From Neocallimastix lanati (nom. inval.) (lineage: Eukaryota > Neocallimastigomycota > Neocallimastigomycetes > Neocallimastigales > Neocallimastigaceae), in the NCBI GenBank assembly GCA_016946835.1, contig JACVTC010000001.1, positions 62,001 through 126,000 on the forward strand: a stretch of 64,000 nt of DNA, given 5' to 3'. The translations under genes were made by a program, and so were the position numbers. Numbering within the stretch: the stretch's first letter is position 1; every line of letters starts with the position of its first letter. The notes under the pieces were generated by a model. It did no database searches. It had not been told where the DNA came from and was given only the letters and a program-made list of their open reading frames with translations. Of this stretch, positions 47,300 to 60,047 are shown in pieces.

Positions 47300-48646
47300 T
47301 TTTGATTTCTTTTTTACTTTAGAAAAACAAATTCAATAATATATAAAAGAAATAAAAAGAATTACAATAAAATAAAATTTAATTTAAATTAATAAATAAT
47401 AATATTTATTTTATTATTGAAAATTTTTATTTTAATTAAATAATTTTTTAAATTTAAATATTTTTTCTTTTTTTTTAAATAATAAAATGAAAATATATTT
47501 ATTCAAAATTAATTGAATAAATAATTATAAACTAGTTAAAAATACAATGAAAAAAAAAAAGAAACTTTTCAAAAGTATTTATATATTTATATATTTTTTT
47601 AATACAATTAAAAACTTTTTTTTAACTAATTTATAATATAAATCATATTAATTATTACGGTTCAATAATTTATAACAAATTTTAATTATTTTTTTTAACT
47701 AAACCAAATAAAAATAGTTTATAATATTATAATTTATTTATTTATTTATTTATTTATTAATACAACTATTTATTTAACTCTATATTTATTTGTTAATTTA
47801 TTCTTATATAAATTTTATTTACATATATATTTATATTTATTTATGTTTAGTAATAATTATTTATTTATTTAATAATTTATTTATCTATTCATTATTTATT
47901 ATTCAACTATACCAAAATTAAATAATACTTAATTATATATAAAGATTTATTTATATTAATTTGCTATTTATTAATTAATTAATTATTTATTTATTAATTT
48001 TTTATTTATTTATTTATTTTTTAACTAAACCATAATTTTTTTAATACTTAATTATTATTTATCATTTATTTATAGATTATTTATTTATAGATTATTTATT
48101 ATAGATTATTTATTTATTATAAATTTTTTATTTATTTATTATTTGTAAGTATAAAACTATTCTACAGGGAAAAAAATGGAAATAAAATTTAAATCTACCA
48201 CCAACACTAGGCAATATATATATATATATTTAGAGAATAACCTTTAAATATAATTTTTCTAATAATTATATTTCATAGAGTTTCCAATATCTTTGGTTTC
48301 TCTATATATTTTTATTTTTTTTCTTATTTATTTAATAAATTTATATTTTATAATATTATATTTAAATTATAAATAACAAAAGAATTAAATCAAAAAAATG
48401 ATTGAAAAAATATGAATGAAACACTTCATATTTTTTAAATAATAATAATAACTTTTATAATTATTTGATTTTTTATTTATTATATAAAAAAATAAAATTA
48501 ATTTTAAATAAATTACTTGATAATATTTGTTTTTATAAATATTTTTAAATTAATAAGTAAGAATTAAAAAAAAAAAAAAAAGATTTTAACTCATTCTATT
48601 ATATAATTAAAAAAAAGTTTATAATAAAAAAATTGAATATGTTAAT

Positions 48647-48692
<46 letters not shown>

Positions 48693-48799
48693 TTCATTTA
48701 TTAATATAAGAATTATTTATTTTAAAAATAAATATTATAAAAAATTAAAAATTAATTTCATATATATTTTGTATTTTAATATATAATTAAATAAATATG

Positions 48800-48831
<32 letters not shown>

Positions 48832-49316
48832 TAATATACTATTATTTTAAATATTACATTTTATTTCTTTTTTTTTTATTTTTATTTTTTTATTTTTTTT
48901 TTATTATTTTTTTGCACGAAGCAAGCACATTTTTTATTAAATTATATTTTTTTTTTCGAATTTCTTAAATAATATTTACATAATTAAAATTATAACTTAA
49001 ATAATTTATGTTTCTATTTAAATAAAAAATAAAAGAGTATATATTTGATTATTATCAATATTAATAATAGTAATATTTTTTTTTATAATATATTTACATG
49101 AAAGATTATCGTATAATTTTTATTTTACTACATATTTCTTTATACTTTAATATTAATTTTAAAACTTTCTGTTATTATTTTATTTTTATAATAGATCAAT
49201 AATTTTGTTAAATAAATTTTGGGTATAATATTTCTATGAGATAATATATATATCTCTTTTTCTAAGAAAATAATCATTTATATATATATTTGTAAACATA
49301 TATATACATTATCAAT
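47300..49316. other. array spacer 2 (type II)
   Basis: The type II signature includes tttaactaatttataatata near 47620 and repeated gattatttatttata near 48070-48120. The conserved block lies at about 48205-48300, a T-run at 48650-48687, and gcacgaagcaagcac at 48914. Confidence 0.75.
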
Positions 49317-50849
49317 TTAAGACGACTTTGATATTATATCTTTTATTGCATCTTCAACTGGTTGATACCTCTTGTCATTGAGTTGTTCTAAAAGACATTC
49401 AAATGGATCGGTTTTGTTACTGAGAACCATTTTTGTAACAGCTGGACTAAATCCACTTACTAAAGCAACTCCAAGAGAATTATTTTGAACTGGAATGGTT
49501 CCACTTCTTCCACAAATATTCCAAAATACTAATCTTGGAAGTATATATCCATTATTTTTAAATCGAATCTTCATATTGTCAAAGAAGGTATTGGTTGGTC
49601 TTTCACCTCGATTAATATTCACCATACTATCAAATTCACAATCTGATAAAATAAGAATATTATTTGGAAGTTCTTCTTGTCCTAATTTATTATTTTTAGC
49701 ATGACTTAATATTAAATCGAAGACTGCTTCAATATTAGTATTACTACATATACTGTGTTTATCAATAATATTAAGTTTTTCTCTTAAAGTTTTAGCATCG
49801 CTAAAATCTACAAGTATTGGAGAAGAACTAAATGTAATAAATTTATTTTTAAATTTACCAGAACTTTTTTCAGAAAAGTAAACACCTAAAGCATAAGCTA
49901 CTTCCATACAAGAAACGGATGAATTGCTTGATGCCCTAGTTGTCATACTTCCAGAAGTATCAACAACACAGATAGTATTTCCATTTCCTTGAACATAATC
50001 TGGTAATCCTTTCCAAAGTTCTTCTAAAGTATCATCTACATTCATATTATATGTTCCATATTGATGAACAATATCATGAGGGAAAAGCACTTCAGAATTA
50101 ATTTTTGTTTCTCCTTTCTTTAACTTTTCAAGATATTCTAATCTTCTTTCTCTATCATTTCTAAGGAAAGCCTTCTTATAAATAAGATTAGCTCTTGAAG
50201 GAACGGCCGCATAATTAATTTCATCCCACTTTTTAGCACTCATTGCCACTTCAATTACTTTTAAATATGAACGAAATTTAGAAAGTAATTGACGATATTT
50301 CTTTTCAGAACATTTGAACTTTTTAATGAAAATTCTTGCTAATTGTCTTGTTTCTTTTGAAGAAGTATTTCCTGAAGGCATCCATTTAGCACAAAGAGAA
50401 ATTGATTTATTTTCGTTCATATTAATCTTGTCTTTTTTCAATTGATTTTTAACAATCTTAAAAACATCATCTTGTAAATTTCCTTTCATTAATCCAAATA
50501 AATCATCCCAACGACCATATTCAGGAACAAGAGATAAAACGGCACGAGCAATATCGATATGATTTTGCGATAATAATTCTAAACAAATACGGAAAAGTCT
50601 TCTTTCGCCAACACCACTTCTACAATCTCTAGCATAAAATAACCATTTCACAGCTAAGATTTTATCTTCATTGAAAACTCTTAAATATTTTCTTCTGATA
50701 TCTTCTTCATTCATATTTCTCATAGAAGAAATTGCAAAATTAATATCAAGTAATTCTTTTCCAGAAGTTTTATAACCAATAGCACCATTTTCAGTATAAG
50801 ATAATTGATTAGTAGTGTCAACTTCAGATTGAGATAAAGCAGCTAACAT
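49317..50849 (-). CDS. DUF2828/TROVE-like vWA protein, array gene 3
   Basis: Full length and intact. It has A4 in place of T4, and from here on the copies share I64, F192 and S311. Otherwise it equals gene 5 at the variable positions listed for gene 1. The 5' flank just before the ATG differs from the other copies: aaaaaaaaaatttaataa replaces acaaattcaataatatat, and an AAAAT run is added near 50895. Confidence 0.88.
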   Translation of the reverse strand: MLAALSQSEVDTTNQLSYTENGAIGYKTSGKELLDINFAISSMRNMNEEDIRRKYLRVFNEDKILAVKWLFYARDCRSGVGERRLFRICLELLSQNHIDIARAVLSLVPEYGRWDDLFGLMKGNLQDDVFKIVKNQLKKDKINMNENKSISLCAKWMPSGNTSSKETRQLARIFIKKFKCSEKKYRQLLSKFRSYLKVIEVAMSAKKWDEINYAAVPSRANLIYKKAFLRNDRERRLEYLEKLKKGETKINSEVLFPHDIVHQYGTYNMNVDDTLEELWKGLPDYVQGNGNTICVVDTSGSMTTRASSNSSVSCMEVAYALGVYFSEKSSGKFKNKFITFSSSPILVDFSDAKTLREKLNIIDKHSICSNTNIEAVFDLILSHAKNNKLGQEELPNNILILSDCEFDSMVNINRGERPTNTFFDNMKIRFKNNGYILPRLVFWNICGRSGTIPVQNNSLGVALVSGFSPAVTKMVLSNKTDPFECLLEQLNDKRYQPVEDAIKDIISKSS

Positions 50850-52227
50850 TTTTAATTTCTTTTTTACTTTAGAAAAAAAAAATTTAATAATATCTAAAAT
50901 AAAATAAAATAAAATAAAATTTAATTTAAATTAATAAATAATAATATTTATTTTATTATTGAAAATTTTTATTTTAATTAAATAATTTTTTAAATTTAAA
51001 TATTTTTTCTTTTTTTTTAAATAATAAAATGAAAATATATTTATTCAAAATTAATTGAATAAATAATTATAAACTAGTTAAAAATACAATGAAAAAAAAA
51101 AAAAAAGAAACTTTTCAAAAGTATTTATATATTTATATATTTTTTTAATACAATTAAAAACTTTTTTTTTCACTAATTTATATTATAATATAAATACTAT
51201 TAATTATTACGGCTCAATAATTTATACCAAATTTTAATTATATTTTTTAACTAAACCAAATGGAAATAATTTTTAATATTATAATATATTTATTTATTTA
51301 TTTATATTTATTTATATATTTATTAATACATCTATTTATTTAACTATATGTTTATTTGTTAATTTATCTTTAATATAAAAATTATTTACATATATATTTA
51401 TATTTTTATATATATTATAGTAATTATTTATTAATTTAATAAATTATTTATCTATTCATTATTTATTATTCAACTACACCATAATTACCATAATACATAA
51501 TTAAATAAGATTTAATAAAACTTAATTATATATATATATTTATATATATAAAAGATTTATATAAATACTAAACTAAACCATTATATAGTATAGAATTACT
51601 CTACAGGGATAAATAGATATTAAATTTAAACTTTCCACCAACACTAGGCAATATATATATATATATTTATTTCTAGAGAATAACTTTTAGATATAATTTT
51701 TCTAATAATTATATTTCATAGAGTTTCCAATATCTTTGGTTTCTCTTTATATTTTTATTTTTTTTTATTTATTTAATAAATTTATATTTTATTATAATAT
51801 ATTTTAATTATAAATAACAAAAGAATTAAATCAAAAAAATGATTGAAAAAATATGAATGAAACACATCAATTTTTTTAAATAATAATAATAACTTTTATA
51901 ATTATTTGATTTTTTATTTATTATATTAAAAAATAAAATTAATTATAAATAAATTACTTGATAATATTTGTTTTTAAAAATAATTTTTAAATTAATAAGT
52001 AAGAATTAAAAATAAAATAAAAAACGATTTTAACTTATTCTACTATATAATTAACAAAATAATTATAATAAAAAAATTGAATATGTTATTTCATTTTTTT
52101 TTTTTTTCTTCTAATTTTTCATTTATTAGAATAAAAATTATTTTAAAATTAAATATTATAAAAAATTAAAATTAATTTCATTTTCATATATATTTTGTAT
52201 ATTTAATATATAATTAAATAAATAAGA

Positions 52228-52258
<31 letters not shown>

Positions 52259-52954
52259 TAATATACTATTATTTTTAATATTACATTTTTATTGCTATAT
52301 AATAAAATATTTAAAGAATGGAATTGTTTTTACCATAAATGACATGAAGAAATAATAAAAAATCATTTTATACTTTTTATTTAAAATTAAACCAATATAA
52401 ATATTTTATTAATCAAACAAAATTTTAATAATATTCATGAAAGACATTTTTAGTTAACCCATTATTTTTATACAATTTTATCAATATATATATATATATA
52501 TATTTATTTATATTTTTATTTTTATTTTTTTTTTATTTTTTTTTATTTTTTGCACGAAGCAAGCACATTTTTTATTAAATTTTATTTTTTATTTGAATTT
52601 CTTAAATAATATTTAAATAATTAAAATTATAACTTAAATAATTTATTTTTCTATTTAAATAAAAAATAAAAAAGTATATATTTTGATTAAAATCAATATT
52701 AATAATAGTAATAATTTTTTTTAATATATTTACATGAAAGATTATTGCATAATTTTTATTTTACTACATATTTTTTTATACTATAATATTAATTTTAAAA
52801 CTTTCTGTTATTATTTTATTTTTATAATAGATCAATAATTTTGTTAAATAAATTTTGGGTATAATATTTCTATGAGATAATATATATATCTCTTTTTCTA
52901 AGAAAATAATCATTTATATATATATATTTGTAAACATATATATACATTATCAAT
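50850..52954. other. array spacer 3 (mosaic of type II and type I)
   Basis: The first ~320 bp beside gene 3 match type II spacers (aatacaattaaaaac at 51148). After the T-run at about 51165-51171 the sequence becomes type I (cactaatttatattataata) and stays near-identical to spacer 1 to the end of gene 4. A recombination or conversion junction is therefore visible. Confidence 0.8.
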
Positions 52955-54487
52955 TTAAGACGACTTTGATATTATATCTTTTATTGCATCTTCAACTGGT
53001 TGATACCTCTTGTCATTGAGTTGCTCTAAAAGACATTCAAATGGATCGGTTTTGTTACTGAGAACCATTTTTGTAACAGCTGGACTAAATCCACTTACTA
53101 AAGCAACTCCAAGAGAATTATTTTGAACTGGAATGGTTCCACTTCTTCCACAAATATTCCAAAATACTAATCTTGGAAGTATATATCCATTATTTTTAAA
53201 TCGAATCTTCATATTGTCAAAGAAGGTATTGGTTGGTCTTTCACCTCGATTAATATTCACCATACTATCAAATTCACAATCTGATAGAATAAGAATATTA
53301 TTTGGAAGTTCTTCTTGTCCTAATTTATTATTTTTAGCATGACTTAATATTAAATCGAAGACTGCTTCAATATTAGTATTACTACATATACTGTGTTTAT
53401 CAATAATATTAAGTTTTTCTCTTAAAGTTTTAGCATTGCTAAAATCTACAAGTATTGGAGAAGAACTAAATGTAATAAATTTATTTTTAAATTTACCAGA
53501 ACTTTTTTCAGAAAAGTAAACACCTAAAGCATAAGCTACTTCCATACAAGAAACGGATGAATTGCTTGATGCCCTAGTTGTCATACTTCCAGAAGTATCA
53601 ACAACACAGATAGTATTTCCATTTCCTTGAACATAATCTGGTAATCCTTTCCAAAGTTCTTCTAAAGTATCATCTACATTCATATTATATGTTCCATATT
53701 GATGAACAATATCATGAGGGAAAAGCACTTCAGAATTAATTTTTGTTTCTCCTTTCTTTAATTTTTCAAGATATTCTAATCTTCTTTCTCTATCATTTCT
53801 AAGGAAAGCCTTCTTATAAATAAGATTAGCTCTTGAAGGAACGGCAGCATAATTAATTTCATCCCACTTTTTAGCACTCATTGCCACTTCAATTACTTTT
53901 AAATATGAACGAAATTTAGAAAGTAATTGACGATATTTCTTTTCAGAACATTTGAACTTTTTAATGAAAATTCTTGCTAATTGTCTTGTTTCTTTTGAAG
54001 AAGTATTTCCTGAAGGCATCCATTTAGCACAAAGAGAAATTGATTTATTTTCGTTCATATTAATCTTATCTTTTTTCAATTGATTTTTAACAATCTTAAA
54101 AACATCATCTTGTAAATTTCCTTTCATTAATACAAATAAATCATCCCAACGACCATATTCAGGAACAAGAGATAAAACGGCACGAGCAATATCGATATGA
54201 TTTTGCGATAATAATTCTAAACAAATACGGAAAAGTCTTCTTTCACCAACACCACTTCTACAATCTCTAGCATAAAATAACCATTTCACAGCTAAGATTT
54301 TATCTTCATTGAAAACTCTTAAATATTTTCTTCTGATATCTTCTTCATTCATATTTCTCATAGAAGAAATTGCAAAATTAATATCAAGTAATTCTTTTCC
54401 AGAAGTTTTATAACCAATAGCACCATTTTCAGTATAAGATAATTGATTAGTAGTGTCAACTTCAGATTGAGATAAAGTAGCTAACAT
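52955..54487 (-). CDS. DUF2828/TROVE-like vWA protein, array gene 4
   Basis: Full length and intact. It is a mosaic: V119 and N351 as in gene 1, but I64, F192, S311, E316, Y319 and S507 as in genes 3, 5 and 6. This mix agrees with gene conversion between units. Confidence 0.88.
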   Translation of the reverse strand: MLATLSQSEVDTTNQLSYTENGAIGYKTSGKELLDINFAISSMRNMNEEDIRRKYLRVFNEDKILAVKWLFYARDCRSGVGERRLFRICLELLSQNHIDIARAVLSLVPEYGRWDDLFVLMKGNLQDDVFKIVKNQLKKDKINMNENKSISLCAKWMPSGNTSSKETRQLARIFIKKFKCSEKKYRQLLSKFRSYLKVIEVAMSAKKWDEINYAAVPSRANLIYKKAFLRNDRERRLEYLEKLKKGETKINSEVLFPHDIVHQYGTYNMNVDDTLEELWKGLPDYVQGNGNTICVVDTSGSMTTRASSNSSVSCMEVAYALGVYFSEKSSGKFKNKFITFSSSPILVDFSNAKTLREKLNIIDKHSICSNTNIEAVFDLILSHAKNNKLGQEELPNNILILSDCEFDSMVNINRGERPTNTFFDNMKIRFKNNGYILPRLVFWNICGRSGTIPVQNNSLGVALVSGFSPAVTKMVLSNKTDPFECLLEQLNDKRYQPVEDAIKDIISKSS

Positions 54488-55844
54488 TTTTGATTTCTTT
54501 TTTACTTTAGAAAAACAAATTCAATAATATATAAAAGAAATAAAAAATATTACAATAAAATAAAATTTAATTTAAATTAATAAATAATAATATTTATTTT
54601 ATTATTGAAAATTTTTATTTTAATTAAATAATTTTTTAAATTTAAATATTTTTTCTTTTTTTTTAAATAATAAAATGAAAATATATTTATTCAAAATTAA
54701 TTGAATAAATAATTATAAACTAGTTAAAAATACAATGAAAAAAAAAAAAAGAAACTTTTCAAAAGTATTTATATATTTATATATTTTTTTAATACAATTA
54801 AAAACTTTTTTTTAACTAATTTATAAATCATATTAATTATTACGGTTCAATAATTTATAACAAATTTTAATTATTTTTTTTTTAACTAAACCAAATAAAA
54901 ATAGTTTATAATATTATAATTTATTTATTTATTTATTTATTTATTTATTAATACAACTATTTATTTAACTCTATATTTATTTGTTAATTTATTCTTATAT
55001 AAATTTTATTTACATATATATTTATATTTATTTATGTTTAGTAATAATTATTTATTTATTTAATAATTTATTTATCCATTCATTATTTATTATTCAACTA
55101 TACCAAAATTAAATAATACTTAATTATATATAAAGATTTATTTATATTAATTTGCTATTTATTAATTTTTTATTTATTTATTTATTAATTTTTTATTTAT
55201 TTATTTATTTTTTAACTAAACCATAATTTTTTTAATACTTAATTATTATTTATCATTTATTTATAGATTATTTATTTATAGATTATTTATTATAGATTAT
55301 TTATTTATTATAAATTTTTTATTTATTTATTATTTGTAAGTATAAAACTATTCTACAGGGAAAAAAATGGAAATAAAATTTAAATCTATCACCAACACTA
55401 GGCAATATATATATATATATATATATTTAGAGAATAACCTTTAAATATAATTTTTCTAATAATTATATTTCATAGAGTTTCCAATATCTTTGGTTTCTCT
55501 ATATATTTTTATTTTTTTTCTTATTTATTTAATAAATTTATATTTTATAATATTATATTTAAATTATAAATAACAAAAGAATTAAATCAAAAAAATGATT
55601 GAAAAAATATGAATGAAACACTTCATATTTTTTAAATAATAATAATAACTTTTATAATTATTTGATTTTTTATTTATTATATAAAAAAATAAAATTAATT
55701 TTAAATAAATTACTTGATAATATTTGTTTTTATAAATATTTTTAAATTAATAAGTAAGAATTAAAAAAAAAAAAAAAATGATTTTAACTCATTCTATTAT
55801 ATAATTAAAAAAAAGTTTATAATAAAAAAATTGAATATGTTAAT

Positions 55845-55892
<48 letters not shown>

Positions 55893-56005
55893 TTCATTTA
55901 TTAATATAAGAATTATTTATTTTAAAAATAAATATTATAAAAAATTAAAAATTAATTTCATATATATTTTGTATATTTAATATATAATTAAATAAATATG
56001 AAAAA

Positions 56006-56059
<54 letters not shown>

Positions 56060-56537
56060 CTATTATTTTAAATATTACATTTTATTTCTTTTTTTTTTAT
56101 TTTTATTTTTTTATTTTTTTTTTTATTTTTTTTTTTGCACGAAGCAAGCACATTTTTTATTAAATTATATTTTTTTTTTCGAATTTCTTAAATAATATTT
56201 ACATAATTAAAATTATAACTTAAATAATTTATGTTTCTATTTAAATAAAAAATAAAAGAGTATATATTTGATTATTATCAATATTAATAATAGTAATATT
56301 TTTTTTTATAATATATTTACATGAAAGATTATCGTATAATTTTTATTTTACTACATATTTCTTTATACTTTAATATTAATTTTAAAACTTTCTGTTATTA
56401 TTTTATTTTTATAATAGATCAATAATTTTGTTAAATAAATTTTGGGTATAATATTTCTATGAGATAATATATATATCTCTTTTTCTAAGAAAATAATCAT
56501 TTATATATATTTGTAAACATATATATACATTATCAAT
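54488..56537. other. array spacer 4 (type II), first part
   Basis: Near-copy of spacer 2, with the conserved block at 55395-55500, a T-run at 55848-55887, a long (AT)n near 56015-56055 and gcacgaagcaagcac at 56136. Confidence 0.75.
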
Positions 56538-56591
56538 TTAAGACGACTTTGATATTATATCTTTTATCGCATCTTCAACTGGTTGATACCT
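56538..56591 (-). pseudogene. leftover 3' end of an array gene
   Basis: Encodes only RYQPVEDAIKDIISKSS plus the stop, followed downstream by the usual 3' flank. Beyond the Arg codon the sequence jumps at about 56592 to tatatattttgtatattt, a point inside the 3' flank. The result is a ~0.6-kb tandem duplication (55965-56591 and 56592-57195) that left 17 codons behind. Confidence 0.9.
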
Positions 56592-57146
56592 ATATATTTT
56601 GTATATTTAATATATAATTAAATAAATATGAAAAAAAAAAAATATATATATATATATATATAATATACTATTATTTTAAATATTACATTTTATTTCTTTT
56701 TTTTTTATTTTTATTTTTTTATTTTTTTTTATTTTTTTTTTTGCACGAAGCAAGCACATTTTTTATTAAATTATATTTTTTTTTTTCGAATTTCTTAAAT
56801 AATATTTACATAATTAAAATTATAACTTAAATAATTTATGTTTCTATTTAAATAAAAAATAAAAGAGTATATATTTGATTATTATCAATATTAATAATAG
56901 TAATATTTTTTTTTATAATATATTTACATGAAAGATTATCGTATAATTTTTATTTTACTACATATTTCTTTATACTTTAATATTAATTTTAAAACTTTCT
57001 GTTATTATTTTATTTTTATAATAGATCAATAATTTTGTTAAATAAATTTTGGGTATAATATTTCTATGAGATAATATATATATCTCTTTTTCTAAGAAAA
57101 TAATCATTTATATATATATTTGTAAACATATATATACATTATCAAT
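56592..57146. repeat. duplicated 3' flank of array gene
   Basis: Second copy of the segment starting near 55965, including gcacgaagcaagcac at 56742. It differs from the first copy mainly in AT and T run lengths, which suggests a young duplication. Confidence 0.9.
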
Positions 57147-58679
57147 TTAAGACGACTTTGATATTATATCTTTTATTGCATCTTCAACTGGTTGATACCT
57201 CTTGTCATTGAGTTGCTCTAAAAGACATTCAAATGGATCGGTTTTGTTACTGAGAACCATTTTTGTAACAGCTGGACTAAATCCACTTACTAAAGCAACT
57301 CCAAGAGAATTATTTTGAACTGGAATGGTTCCACTTCTTCCACAAATATTCCAAAATACTAATCTTGGAAGTATATATCCATTATTTTTAAATCGAATCT
57401 TCATATTGTCAAAGAAGGTATTGGTTGGTCTTTCACCTCGATTAATATTCACCATACTATCAAATTCACAATCTGATAAAATAAGAATATTATTTGGAAG
57501 TTCTTCTTGTCCTAATTTATTATTTTTAGCATGACTTAATATTAAATCGAAGACTGCTTCAATATTAGTATTACTACATATACTGTGTTTATCAATAATA
57601 TTAAGTTTTTCTCTTAAAGTTTTAGCATCACTAAAATCTACAAGTATTGGAGAAGAACTAAATGTAATAAATTTATTTTTAAATTTACCAGAACTTTTTT
57701 CAGAAAAGTAAACACCTAAAGCATAAGCTACTTCCATACAAGAAACGGATGAATTGCTTGATGCCCTAGTTGTCATACTACCAGAAGTATCGACTACACA
57801 GATAGTATTTCCATTTCCTTGAACGTAATCTGGTAATCCTTTCCAAAGTTCTTCTAAAGTATCATCTACATTCATATTATATGTTCCATATTGATGAACA
57901 ATATCATGAGGGAAAAGCACTTCAGAATTAATTTTTGTTTCTCCTTTCTTTAATTTTTCAAGATATTCTAATCTTCTTTCTCTATCATTTCTAAGGAAAG
58001 CCTTCTTATAAATAAGATTAGCTCTTGAAGGAACGGCAGCATAATTAATTTCATCCCACTTTTTAGCACTCATTGCCACTTCAATTACTTTTAAATATGA
58101 ACGAAATTTAGAAAGTAATTGACGATATTTCTTTTCAGAACATTTGAACTTTTTAATGAAAATTCTTGCTAATTGTCTTGTTTCTTTTGAAGAAGTATTT
58201 CCTGAAGGCATCCATTTAGCACAAAGAGAAATTGATTTATTTTCATTCATATTAATCTTGTCTTTTTTCAATTGATTTTTAACAATCTTAAAAACATCAT
58301 CTTGTAAATTTCCTTTCATTAATCCAAATAAATCATCCCAACGACCATATTCAGGAACTAGAGATAAAACGGCACGAGCAATATCGATATGATTTTGCGA
58401 TAATAATTCTAAACAAATACGGAAAAGTCTTCTTTCACCAACACCACTTCTACAATCTCTAGCATAAAATAACCATTTCACAGCTAAGATTTTATCTTCA
58501 TTGAAAACTCTTAAATATTTTCTTCTGATATCTTCTTCATTCATATTTCTCATAGAAGAAATTGCAAAATTAATATCAAGTAATTCTTTTCCAGAAGTTT
58601 TATAACCAATAGCACCATTTTCAGTATAAGATAATTGATTAGTAGTGTCAACTTCAGATTGAGATAAAGTAGCTAACAT
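57147..58679 (-). CDS. DUF2828/TROVE-like vWA protein, array gene 5
   Basis: Full length and intact. At the variable positions it equals gene 3 except for T4. Some silent changes (for example the MIDAS codons in gtatcgactacacag) are shared with genes 1 and 6 rather than with 3 and 4, again pointing to exchange between copies. Confidence 0.88.
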   Translation of the reverse strand: MLATLSQSEVDTTNQLSYTENGAIGYKTSGKELLDINFAISSMRNMNEEDIRRKYLRVFNEDKILAVKWLFYARDCRSGVGERRLFRICLELLSQNHIDIARAVLSLVPEYGRWDDLFGLMKGNLQDDVFKIVKNQLKKDKINMNENKSISLCAKWMPSGNTSSKETRQLARIFIKKFKCSEKKYRQLLSKFRSYLKVIEVAMSAKKWDEINYAAVPSRANLIYKKAFLRNDRERRLEYLEKLKKGETKINSEVLFPHDIVHQYGTYNMNVDDTLEELWKGLPDYVQGNGNTICVVDTSGSMTTRASSNSSVSCMEVAYALGVYFSEKSSGKFKNKFITFSSSPILVDFSDAKTLREKLNIIDKHSICSNTNIEAVFDLILSHAKNNKLGQEELPNNILILSDCEFDSMVNINRGERPTNTFFDNMKIRFKNNGYILPRLVFWNICGRSGTIPVQNNSLGVALVSGFSPAVTKMVLSNKTDPFECLLEQLNDKRYQPVEDAIKDIISKSS

Positions 58680-60009
58680 TTTTGATTTCTTTTTTACTTT
58701 AGAAAAACAAATTCAATAATATATAAAAGAAATAAAAAATATTACAATAAAATAAAATTTAATTTAAATTAATAAATAATAATATTTATTTTATTATTGA
58801 AAATTTTTATTTTAATTAAATAATTTTTTAAATTTAAATATTTTTTCTTTTTTTTTAAATAATAAAATGAAAATATATTTATTCAAAATTAATTGAATAA
58901 ATAATTATAAACTAGTTAAAAATACAATGAAAAAAAAAAAAAGAAACTTTTCAAAAGTATTTATATATTTATATATTTTTTTAATACAATTAAAAACTTT
59001 TTTTTAACTAATTTATAATATAAATCATATTAATTATTACGGTTCAATAATTTATAACAAATTTTAATTATTTTTTTTAACTAAACCAAATAAAAATAGT
59101 TTATAATATTATAATTTATTTATTTATTTATTTATTTATTAATACAACTATTTATTTAACTCTATTTGTTAATTTATTCTTATATAAAAATTATTTACAT
59201 ATATATTTATATTTATTTATGTTTAGTGATAATTATTTATTTATTTAATAATTTATTTATCCATTCATTATTTATTATTCAACTATACCAAAATTAAATA
59301 ATACTTAATTATATATAAAGATTTATTTATATTAATTTGCTATTTATTAATTAATTATTTATTTATTTATTAATTTTTTATTTATTTATTTATTTTTTAA
59401 CTAAACCATAATTTTTTTAATACTTAATTATTATTTATCATTTATTTATAGATTATTTATTTATAGATTATTTATTATAGATTATTATTTATTATAAATT
59501 TTTTATTTATTTATTATTTGTAAGTATAAAACTATTCTACAGGGAAAAAAATGGAAATAAAATTTAAATCTACCACCAACACTAGGCAATATATATATAT
59601 TTTTAGAGAATAACCTTTAAATATAATTTTTCTAATAATTATATTTAATGGAGTTTCTAATACTTTTGGTTTCTCTTTTTATTTTTAATTTTTTTATTTA
59701 TTTAATAAATTTATATTTTATAATATTATATTTAAATTATAAATAACAAAATAATTAAATCAAAAATATATCTATATATAATATACTATTAATTATAAAT
59801 ATTACATTTTTATATTAATAAAATTAAATATTTAAAGAATAGCATTGTTTTTACCATTAATGACATGAAGAAATAATAAAAAATCATTTTATATTTTTTT
59901 TATTTAAATTTAAAGCAATATAAATATTTTATTAAACAAACAAAATTTTAATAATATTCATGAAAGACATTTTTATTTAACCCATTATTTTTATACAATT
60001 TTATCTATC

Positions 60010-60047
<38 letters not shown>

